A stretch of 64,000 nucleotides of DNA from Glossina fuscipes. Its lineage: Eukaryota; Arthropoda; Insecta; Diptera; Glossinidae. The position numbers were made by a program, and so were the translations under genes. The notes below the pieces were generated by a model. The model was not told the origin of the DNA, did not search any database, and worked only from the letters and a program-made list of their open reading frames with translations. The stretch is taken from assembly GCF_014805625.2 (NCBI RefSeq), contig NW_023998414.1, positions 20,166,021-20,230,020 of the forward strand. Direction: 5' to 3'. This document shows, one piece after another, positions 51,047-61,534 of the stretch (its first letter is position 1; every line of letters begins with the position of its first letter).

Positions 51047-51301
51047 TCACGACTGTGTTCCACTATCTGACCGCAACTCCTCAAAAATTTCAACAGCTTT
51101 ATGTGGCGCGTCAAATACATACAAAGCTTCGTCGCAATTTGTTGGCGATAAATTTTCTTTTTGCCTTGTATTTGTCGTCCGTCTAAAGCCAAAAGAATGG
51201 TAAAAAAATATATATGCAAAGAAAATGTTACCATAATCTCCGCGAGCTTACTTTTCGCAATCCCACCATTTTTTTGTAAAGTCCTTCCTATTTCGCTGCA
51301 T
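51047..51301 (-). CDS. Candidate two-exon microgene, 61 aa, unknown function
   Basis: On the - strand, ATG at 51301-51299 opens exon 1 (51252-51301; MQRNRKDFTKKWWDCE), which ends at GAAAA|GTAAGC. A 69-bp intron ends with ATTCTTTTGGCTTTAG. Exon 2 (51047-51182) continues in phase: KRTTNTRQKE, then NLSPTNCDEALYVFD, then APHKAVEIFEELRSDSGTQS and TGA. Donor, acceptor, intron size and phase all agree. The peptide is hydrophilic, of balanced composition and unlike AT-rich noise. No signal peptide, membrane helix or known motif is visible. The ATG lies 98 bp from a + strand ATG, so a shared promoter is possible. An upstream coding exon is not excluded, since the in-frame TAG upstream could itself be an acceptor, though without a pyrimidine tract. 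Confidence 0.5.
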
Positions 51302-51399
51302 CCGATTCGTCAAAAATTTTACCTAATTTTATTTTCATTTACGTTTGTATGATTTTATTGTTCATTGTAACATTGTAAACAAACTAACGTCAGTTTTGA

Positions 51400-51912
51400 A
51401 TGGGAAAAATCATACGTAACTCTCTGCTAAATGGTTTTCAAGGTACGTTTTTTAAATGAAAGTTAGTTAACTAGAAGATACATGATCAGTATCATTGTTT
51501 ATTGCTTGTTGTAAAAATAAAAATATTCAATTCTAATTATTACCGTTAAAAGGTATTACCAGCATCAATACCTACTATTTTCGTGGGAATATGAGAATTG
51601 AAAAGTTTTGTTTTTTAAATGTACCCATCATTCGTAAATCTTTTTATATTAGAACACTCAATAACAAAAAACAACAAATAAAGGGGGAAAGTGCACCAAA
51701 CGAAAAATTATTAGTTAAAGCTGCGTATATAACATGATCAGATTCAAAGCCATTTGCGACGAAAATCTTTACATACAAATCTTTTCAGAACATTTGGCCT
51801 TTTATACACTTTTCATTTTTGAATTTTTGCAGACTTTGTTAATGAAATCCCATTTTTAAAAGCTATAAAAAAAATACTTTCATCAACCTGTATTGTGAAC
51901 TACACCGTCTAG
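51400..51912 (+). CDS. Candidate divergent microgene, about 40 aa, unknown function
   Basis: ATG at 51400 begins MGKIIRNSLLNGFQ (51400-51442) and runs into a good donor, CAAG|GTACGT. After 390 bp, a strong acceptor (TTTTTGAATTTTTGCAG) joins in phase to DFVNEIPFLKAIKKILSS and onward to TAG at 51910-51912. It is transcribed away from the - strand microgene. Against it: very short, no recognisable family, and the opposite strand of exon 2 is also open, so one reading is presumably accidental. Confidence 0.25.
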
Positions 51913-53170
51913 TTCTATTTGGCCATGATTTAATTTTATTGGTAGTTGCTCTAAAAAACAATAAAACTTCTTTGGAATTGTTTTTATTTTGACATTGAAG
52001 AAAAATATCGGAGACTCCTTTGCTTTCCACATAAGTTTTACGAAATTTGGCCGACTTCACCCTCATCTTACTTTATCAGCTGTGTACGTAAGTTTTTGAT
52101 TTTAGCACGCGACTCGGGTCGCTCGCTTAATGTACATTTCATTGCAATATTTAACATTTTCTACCATTTAATTGACAAAATATTGAATGTTAGCAATTTA
52201 TTCTGCATGATCTGAGTGCTTGCGGTATCCTATATCAAAAAGGATTTCATATACACTCTCTTTTAGATAACCCACATTAAAAATAGCATTCGATGCAAGT
52301 TGCCTACTCTTTTACCCAATAAATTGAATGCTTTGGATTTTGCTCAGTATAGCAATCTTCGAATATATGTATTCTTGATCTGTACGAATAGTAGAAAGGA
52401 TTTAGTCATTATTCTTTTTTAAAGCTCTTTCTTTTTGGTAAATCCTAAGTTTTTATTAACTATTATTATTATTATTATTATTATTATAATTTTAGACTAA
52501 TACAATAAATTCTTAGACTAAAAAAAAAGACATTGAGCACTAGCAGCACAGGCTATCGGCTCTTTTATTAACTAAAATCTTATTTTATCCCTGTTTTAAA
52601 GAATTCTGTTTGCCACTTAAGTACAACTGTCTTTAAATAGTTTTTCTACTGCATGAAGTTATTTGATAAGGGGTTTATAAAGTACAAAGAAATTTAGAAG
52701 AAAATATAGTTAAGTTAATTTGATGTTAATTTGATGTCTATCAGTTCAAATTCGCAGAAATGCTAAAGGTTGCACAACGGATTTTGGCAACTCTGTTTAT
52801 ATCAAAACAAAAAAAGAAACAACTTTTAATTGTAAAATTTTTTCTTTCAAGTGCCAAAATTATTTAAGTTTTGAATGAAACGAAAACATAAGCATTGGTG
52901 GGGGTTTCATTCAAATTAGAATAGAAAATGAAAAGCTAAATTCATACAAATTTTAATTATTTTGAAATGTTGCGGTAATATAAAAAGTGGCCAGAAAATT
53001 AAATAATGAGACAGCCATCTTTACAAAGGAATTTTTTGATTGAAATTAAGTTCTTTTAGCGATTATAGATGTTTTGCAATCAATTCAAAGCGGAAAAAAG
53101 TCTAAAAAATTATAAAGCAATATTTTTCAATTCCGTACATTTATAAATATTGCATAAAAATTAATAACAA
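51913..53170. other. Intergenic DNA before cramped
   Basis: This 1.26-kb stretch contains the short I-like LINE insertion at 52463-52562 and otherwise AT-rich sequence. The promoter and leader of cramped must lie in the last few hundred bases, but no TATA box or initiator is convincing. An in-frame TAA at 53165-53167 precedes the cramped ATG. Confidence 0.6.
52463..52562 (-). mobile_element. 100-bp I-like LINE 3' end insertion with target duplication
   Basis: On the - strand it reads 'GAGCCGATAGCCTGTGCTGC', 'TAGTGCTCAATG', a T9 run, 'AGTCTAAGAATTTATTG', then (TAA)n. This is almost the same as the 3' end of the 30.1-kb copy. A perfect 12-bp direct repeat, TTTTATTAACTA, flanks it at 52451-52462 and 52563-52574. 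It is a severely 5'-truncated retrotransposition product. Confidence 0.85.
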
Positions 53171-56100
53171 ATGGATAAATTTCCGCGAAGTGATGAACAA
53201 TTATTATGCATAAGTATTGAAGAGGATGGTGGGAGAAATGACGTTGCTATTAACAAACTTAGTAAACAACATCAATTGTTGGAATCAGGAGAAGAGGCTT
53301 CAGGTGCAGGCATTAATGTCAAGACATCGTTGCGTGGTAAAGAAGAGAAAATTTTAAATAAAAGCGATTATAAAACTAAATCGGAGGTGAGTTCCTATCG
53401 TTGCTTGGTTTGTTTGTCCATTAAAAAAATTTACATGTTTCGTGTCTTTTATTTGATTGTATTAAGTATGAGGCAGAGGAGTTATTGGGTTCAGTAATCA
53501 CACACAACTGTTTGGGTACACGTACTAGTGCTAGAGTTATACAGAAGATGAAACAAGATCAACAAACTAGGCCTGGTACTCCACCACCTAATGAACGAGA
53601 AACAGCCCCCTCACGCAAAGATGAACGTACAGTCTTGCAAAAGACGCCGTCACAAGTGCGCGCCAATAAACCATCTTGGAATAATCTAGAACGTAATTAT
53701 TTTTTTGACGCTCTCAATGAATTTGGGAAAGATTTCGAGGCGATTGGTAGCTACATAAACACAAAATTGAAACGACGCAACCCTGCTACAAATATTAGCT
53801 GTAAATCAAAGGATCAAGTTCGCCAGCACTATTACCAAACATATCATAAAATTTGTAAATATATTCGTTTTTCGGAAGGCAAGTAGTATATGCAGATGAT
53901 TAAGAATTCAAAAAATATTAAACTTATATTTATATTGATGATGTAGAAGTGCGTAAACCAGTCCAGGAATTATATGCTCTTATTAATTATGGTGAAATGC
54001 GTCGTAAATTGCAATTTGTTACTGACAAGCATTTTATGAAGCTAAGAAATCTGGTATATCATGGACATATCACCGTTAGATCCAAGGGTAAAAATATACG
54101 CATAAAAACTCCCTCATGTAAAGCGTTACGCAGATTAAATCAATTGGATGGTATGTCTAAAGGATCTTTCACTTCATTTCTTTCATTCATTTTTTCTTTA
54201 ACAATTTTACTTAAAATTTCTTGCGTAGATTCTCTGGAAGACATCAAGCTGCCTTCAAAAATTGAGGTTATTATAAGTCCTGCCAATATGGAAGCATTTT
54301 GTCGCGTGCAAGCAATTGCTCAAAATCCTAGATGTCGCACTACCGTTCCCTTGCATAAAAAATTGGTAAACTTTATCAAAGCTTTTCAATATAAATGGCG
54401 TAGCAATGAAACGAAAATAGCTGAGGAAGCAAAATTATGTACGAATAACGGCGATAGTCAAGTTTCAAGTGGAGCTGCCGTTGAATTGGGCTATGTGGAG
54501 CCAGAAATCTGCTTTCTACCCAAACCGGGGATAACAATACACCGACCGTTACTAAGTATAACAGAATATTTAAGCAGCGTTAATATCTGTTTGACGGCCT
54601 ATGAGGAACGTATAGGCGTAAAAGTTAAAGGCATTACCTTGAATAGTGAGCGGACAAATTCCAGCGCTCTCGCCCTTGCGAGCTCTGGAGCAGCTCTTTC
54701 TATCTTAACGAACCCTAAACGAATACGCACCGAAAGTGGTTCTGAAAAGCGATCACCGGATTCTCAGCTTAAAAGGCAAAAGCCAAACGATCTAAATAAT
54801 GGTTACGAAACACCTTTATTAAGTGGGGACGAATTGCTGGCAGATGTTGACTTATTGCAACATAAAAACGAAAGCAGCGGTGATGAATTAAGTGATGAAA
54901 TCCAAGAACTACTCTCCGATTCCCTAGATATGCAAAGCAATAAAGAAGACTCTGCGGTAAATGAAATGACGAATAAACCTAATTGTGAAATGAAAGATGC
55001 ATCGCTGGCGCATTCTGCTAACGCTGTTGGACGTAACAAACGTCCGATGAACACGAAGAGTTCTAGATCAATCTTTAAACCTTTGCTAAACGAAGAAGTA
55101 ATACAGCGTATAAGAAGTGGTTGGACTATTTCGACGGCGAGCGATATAACTATAGGCGATTTGTATGTAGTTTTGGGTCATGATTCTAAACTCGAGTTGG
55201 ACTATTATTGGCCCAGCGAAAACACACGAAATTCATTTGCCACGCTAAATACATGTAGTAGTTTAAATACTATTACCGATTTGGCCGACTGTGCCTTAAC
55301 GAGTGTGAAGCCGAATGGCTTGAGAGACAACGAAGATTGCCAAATAATCAATAATTTAAATAGTTCTACGTTAAGCAATAAACTAAAGCATTTGTTGCTT
55401 ATAGCTAATCTCAGTGAACGCCTGCGAAAGCGTCAGTGTCAATGTGAACGAAATGTAAATACGAAAAGTAGGGTAAGTATTGTTAACTAATTTCAAAAAA
55501 AATTGAGCATATATACCTTTTTCTCTTTTCTTCTAGATTGAACGTGAATTGGGTAATCGTACGTTTCTGGCAAATAAAATATATAATTACCCCACCAATA
55601 GCTGCGCGAGCGGCTCAGATAATCATAACACATTCAAACCTCCCCTAGTACCGATACGAAGGCCATCAATAGACCCGATGAAACAACTAACAAATGTAAG
55701 CGTTCGAAAATGCCAATAAGAAGCAAACTTTAATCGAACTTTCTTCTATTTTTTAGCTTACACGCCAAAAAGTATTAGTTCAAAGACTTTTATTGCCTAC
55801 TAATAGTACTGCAAACAGCAATATCGGCAGCGGTAATAACGCTGCTCATCCAATAGAAACTCGAAAATGTGATATAACGCAAATTTCTCAAGAGAAGGAA
55901 GATATACAACTTGAGCAAATCGATTGCCCTGAAAACCTTAATGATGATAATAATGATGCAGTTAGTAGAAAGGAATCATCTGCGTCACCAATCTCAGATG
56001 AAACGAGTCTGGACGTTAATGATTTGGGAGCAAGATTGCAAGATTGCTTACAAGAAGCTGAGAATATAACAAACGGGCAAGATTTAACAACCAATGCCAA

Positions 56101-56235
56101 TGGATCTGCAACAGCCAATAATGCTTTCGATGAATGTTCAAGTAAGCTGATGTTGTTATTACCCTGCCGGCGATGCATGTCTTTTTTTCTAAATTTGCAA
56201 GCCAGAGAGGTGCATTTCAAGGACAACGCCCTGTA

Positions 56236-56268
<33 letters not shown>

Positions 56269-57312
56269 GTAGAGGGCGCAATTGATATGATTGACTCGAA
56301 AACTAATATTCGATTTAGTCGTGTCGGTCTGCCTGGCCCTGAAAACGTCATAAAACGATATAAAATTTGTTTTCGCTGCTTTTGACGTCCACTACAAAAT
56401 TATAAACATTTAAATAACGTTTAAGCATTTTTAAATATTTTTTACATGTGCTAGCGCCTGTTTGCGGTTTATTGTTTATTAATCGTACAACGAAGAGTGA
56501 ACAACTGAATGTCTTTCGAGAAGATTTGCACAGATGTATGCGCTTCTTGCTGTTCACTTATAAATAAAACGCGCGAATAGACGTGATAGCACTGGTAATG
56601 ATATGGATTAACTGATTAGCTTATAGGAATTGGGCGTGCCGTATTATCAATTTATATGTTTTCGAGACATATGTTTTAGAAGTCTACAAAAATTGATATC
56701 GATAAGATCGGTTGCGTATCGAGGTGCCAACCTAAGAAATGTAGAACAAAATTTAGCGAGGAAGGCATTACAAAAGAAATTTTTACGATTACATCGTAGC
56801 CTGCACAGCATGTAGTGTTCACATTGTAAACTTTTGATAAACTATAATCTCTTTAGTTAAATTGTATATATATTGATAAGGTGTGATGGGCGTGTATAAG
56901 GTTCAATATAAAAGCATGTTGAGTATTATTATTTTTTTTTTTTTGTGAAAGCTAAATTTCGCTTATTCTTATCTTTTGAATTTTAGATACAAGCTTTTTA
57001 AATGCTTTAAGTCCTATGCAATTGTTACGTGAGTCCACTTCAAACTCTCGCTGGTTGGAGGAGAATCTTAACGATTTCTCTCTAACTAGTTTGTTAGGCC
57101 ATTTGGATGAAATCAATGCAAGTCGTGATATATTAGTAAGTACTTTACGTTTTTTTGATTGATTACATGTTTCGCTTACAAACTTGTTTATTTTCCCCGA
57201 TTTTACGCAGGACCCGTCTTCAAATCTTTCGGTTATAAGTGAGAGCAGTGTGGACTACATGCATAAATTTCAGGAGATTAAGGCTTTATTGCAATCTCAA
57301 GAGAAAGATTAG
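53171..57312 (+). CDS. crm: Cramped, SANT-domain chromatin regulator
   Basis: Eight exons: 53171-53386, 53467-53878, 53947-54150, 54229-55472, 55537-55695, 55757-56141, 56987-57135 and 57211-57312; 956 aa (Drosophila Cramped is of similar length). The conserved block GSVITHNCLGTRTSARVIQK is followed by the SANT/Myb-like domain at about residues 140-205 (KPSWNNLERNYFFDALNEFG), then QELYALINYGEMRRKL and KGKNIRIKTPSCKALRRLNQ. A C-terminal conserved piece, WTISTASDITIGDLYVVLG, lies near residue 575; the linker between is acidic and Ser/Asn-rich. Cramped/CRAMP1 is a nuclear factor tied to Polycomb silencing and histone-gene expression. Oddities: the exon 2/3 intron appears to be GC-AG, and the 78-nt intron after exon 3 is stop-free and in frame. 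Confidence 0.95.
56232..56267 (+). repeat. (TA)n microsatellite in cramped intron 6
   Basis: A TA run with one interruption near the start, inside the 845-bp intron between exons 6 and 7 of cramped. Confidence 0.95.
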
Positions 57313-60300
57313 CGTTGAATAATTTTTAGTAATTAACTTTTTTTTTTTTTTAATTGATACTTATGAATTTTCTATTAATACTTTTTTTTTATACCCATCG
57401 CCGCAGTCACTTTGTCACTCCGTCTGTTGTATGCAGAAATAGACATCAGAAGTCCTATATCCAATATAAATGTTGCCAAGTCAGTTTGCATCTTTTTGGC
57501 ATTTCTGACTAGATTCTAGAAAATCACATGAGAGGATAGATTGATTTTTTCAATACATTTTTAACAATAATTCATCATTAATGGCAATTGTCAGCCCGAA
57601 ATATAGTACAAACATGCATAACTTAGGGAGAGGGCATCTCTCCAGCATATGTAATAAAATGCTAAAGCTTTAGTAATTGAATTTTTAAAATTAAAAAATA
57701 ATGAAATTGTTTGAGGTAACGGGTATCTGAGATTCGCCATAAGGCGAATGTAGCTTTTTATTATTAAATTCTTTTTGTTTTCTTTTGTATTATTTTGTGT
57801 ATTTACTGTTGAAATGGGAGATTGTTTTTTTAAGTATTACAAAATTATTTCTTAAAGATGTTTTTCGCTAACTTGTTATTTATAAAGTTGAGAATGTATA
57901 ATTTTTTTAACTTAACTCTAAAAAATGTAATCTTAACTTGCTCATATTTACGTTATATGTAACTTTGATTTTTTCACATATAAAATTTATGATCCTGTCT
58001 ACTAATCTCCTTATCACATATAACAGACACAAACACACATACATACACATTCATGAACTTTTGTAGACTGTAGGAACCATAGCGGATCAAAATTTATATA
58101 AAAAATAAAAGAATTTTAAATAACATGCCGAGAATTTGTTTCATATTTATGAGTGAATAAAAGCCTTAAATACAGAAAAGCCGGTTGGGTTCTTGATGAC
58201 TAGTTAAGATAAATTTCATCAATGAAAATGCAATTGTTTTTTTTTTTTTTACATTCTTTCTTTTTATTTTAAATGTTTGGATGAACAAATATAATGTTTT
58301 TTTATAGTTTTATATATATTTTATATATTTTATGATTTTTTCTTTAGATTACTGATCTTTTCGAATGAACAGATTGTATTTATTTATTATTGTTTTTTTA
58401 TGTATTTTTTATTCTATTTATAATGTTAGAATTAAGCTAATGCATTCTTTAACTTAAATTATGGTAAAATATATTTCGATTTTTTTTATTTGTTTTTTAT
58501 TAGGAGTAATTTTCAAAGAAATTTTCAAAAAATCGATTGCATATTATTTTTAATTATTATTTTATTTTATTTTTTACGTTCATATAATTAACGATCAAAT
58601 TACGTAAACGTGTCTGCAAACGATCTTTTCTCCTACTGTACTTGATTTGACAACACGCTTGATTGCAGTTTATATAAAAGAAAATATCTACTTCGTTATG
58701 AACTGCATATATGTGTTTTCTAAACAAATCAAGGCAAATCGTTACTTTTCGTGTAAGTAAGTACACTATGAACAAATGGAGAGAAAGGAAACATTGTAAA
58801 ACCTATGTAATATTTGATTTCAATAAGCATCTATAAACAAAGTTTGTGATAGCAATTAATATTTTTCTTGTAAACGGTTTTATATAAATTTTCATAAAAA
58901 AAAAAAAAAAATTATAGAATGCATTTATGCCGTTTTCACACAAACGAAAACCAATTATTATTTTCAACATAATAAAAAAACTTTACTTAGTAAGGAAGAA
59001 AGAGAGAGAGAAAGGAAATTGTATAAATCCTGTGAAAGAAAGGTGAAATTCTGTGCCGAGTTTTACTGCACTACCTTCAATAATTGGCTGTCTCCAGTAA
59101 GCCTGAAATTATGGATTAATATTTTGATCATGTACTTTTAAGTGAGGGTGAGCGTTAGTTATCCTTCAATCAAATATGTTTAGTTAGTTTATGTGTGTTA
59201 GCAAGAATATACTTCGAGATTCAAGTTTGCACTTCAATTGTAGCGACCGTAAACGCTCCAATAACATAAGGCAGAGACAGACTCACAGGGGTGCATGGAT
59301 AAACTTGATCGAGAGTTTAATGAGCATTTATAGGTTTTTAAAGGGCCGTACCTGAAAGCATTCCTTGATAGTCGATATAACAATTAGTAAGGATTCGTTA
59401 GTCATAAATCGTAAAGTGAGCAATTTTCGTTTACACTTCTGAAATGAAACATATATCTTACTCTGTACTTCTTATCGTTTAATAAGAAAGGAAATTTGAA
59501 GAAGTTTCGTTGCTTTCGTTTTCTCCTTTTTTTCGCTCACATATATAAGTGATCTAATATATATTTTAACGAAGCTAGAAAACACAACGGAATTGATTTT
59601 CTTTTTTTTTTACCCAACTAATCTACAAGCATCTTCTCAGAAAAAATCTTGCGCATCACAAAAGATTGTGCGGTTGCATATTCAACTCATTTATCCGGTT
59701 CAAATTCATATAAACTGGTTTTAGAGTCGAAAAACTTCACATTCTATTGTAAGACTTGACATATTTGGAAATGTTATTATATATGTATACACCCAATTTT
59801 TTTACACGGTTTTTTTTTTACCAGATTTTGAAATAACTAAGTTTACCAATTTGAAAAAATACTCTTTTTTTACAAGAATTCCAAAAAATATTTTTTTTAA
59901 TTTGAATTTTGAAATTTAAGAAACCAAAAAAGAAGAGCTGCTAATAACAGACTTTACAGCAACAAAAGAATTCAACACTGGCCCTTGATAATGAAGGCAT
60001 TTCTTTATTTGAGTCAAACTTGAGAGTTGGGTTAGGCACAGGTGACATATCTCCTGATGATAGCATTTCTGATCCAGTCTGTAATAAACGTGCACGCTTG
60101 TGTTATCAATTAAAATCAATTTAAATTTTTTTATGCGGAATGAATTTTGACTGTACACTAAGTTCGATTTTTTTTTTTCTGATAAAAATGAATTGTTCTT
60201 GTTTTATAAATATGGATTTTATTATTACTTTTTTTACACGGTTTTTTGTGGAACATATCTACAAATTTACCATATGTCGCGCATGTTTTCTCATATAATC

Positions 60301-61503
60301 TTTTTTGTACGATTTTCTAAGGAACATATCTATCGTGTAAAAAAAAGTTGGGTTTGCGTATATATATGTATTTATTATATACTGTATATATATTTAGGAT
60401 ACATAATGTATGACAATCTGAGGGTCAAAGGAGACGTTTCTTTTTTTTTTTAATTTTATAAAATAAATTTCACAAAATTTTTATTTATAAAAGTTTTTCG
60501 CCCTAGTGTACTTGAATTGAACAGAGGCTTGACTTGCATTTATATGAACTAACATTTTTTTCGTAATTTCCGATATTGTGGATAGTTTTAAAAAAGTTAC
60601 AAGTCCTTAAGCGATCAAACGTTAATATAGGCTCACAAGCATCGAAAATTAATGCTATCCTTATTATTAGGCTTAATAGTTTTTATATTATCCAAACTAT
60701 ATTTACCAAACCAGATAGATAGGTTGTAAACAATAAAAAAAGGGGACGAAACTCTTTTTCAGTAATTCCTACCAAGTAAAAAGAGTAATGGAAATTTATT
60801 AATACACACACAATAACAAAACATTAACATATTTAAAAAAAAAAAAAAGAAGAAGAAGAAGAGTGATATTTATTTAAAAGAGTGACAACATTTTCTCTCC
60901 TTAATAACTTTATATCAATAAGTAAAAAGAATATATTATTTTAACGCATGCTTGAGCGAGGTGTTCTGGCTTGACTTAATAGCAGAGGATTTCCTCTTTT
61001 AAATTATTATGGCATTTTGAATATAAAGCGAATTCATTTTTTTAGTTCATTACGTAAGATCAGTACATTCTCATGTTATAGTTACTGTTCGTTCACTTTC
61101 TCTTTTTTTGCTCTGAGTGAAGAGGAACAGTCGATCTAATCAAATGATTACCTTCGAAAGAATTTTCTTATTTAGATATTTAGTAGTGTTAAAAAGTAAA
61201 GCCAGAACAAGACTTTAATTGTTTGTGTTAAACAAAAAAAAAAAAAAAAAAACAACGACTTTTATTTCAAGCTAATGTTTATGAGATTTTGTGTTTGTTT
61301 CTTTGTTCCTTTGTTAATAAAAGAGAAATATAGGGATTTTTGTATTAGTTGAGTGTATGTTTTGTGACTCAGGACAAATTAAAAAAGGCACATTATTGAT
61401 TACTATAAAATAACGCTTAATAAATGCGTTCTTATTTGTTGCTGTATTCTTGTTTGGATTCAAGGCCGGGATTTACTGTATAATCGATTATAATTATTTA
61501 TTG

Positions 61504-61534
<31 letters not shown>

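Noticed and set aside
51863..52066. 67-codon - strand frame and an alternative 49-codon frame (MWKAKES..HNTG) over the same bases
   Set aside because: Both look mildly protein-like, and the second could be spliced to 51325 through a weak GTTGAT donor. The acceptor there lacks a pyrimidine tract and no motif supports either frame.
53879..53886. GT donor GGCAA|GTAGTA for cramped exon 2
   Set aside because: It gives the wrong phase and immediate stops with the only plausible acceptor; the GC donor four bases upstream restores the conserved SEEV reading.
53949..55490. Single 513-codon open frame read as one uninterrupted exon
   Set aside because: It contains a bona fide GT..AG intron (54151-54228) that happens to be stop-free, and its end after 55472 runs into intron 4. 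The conserved protein requires splicing at both places.
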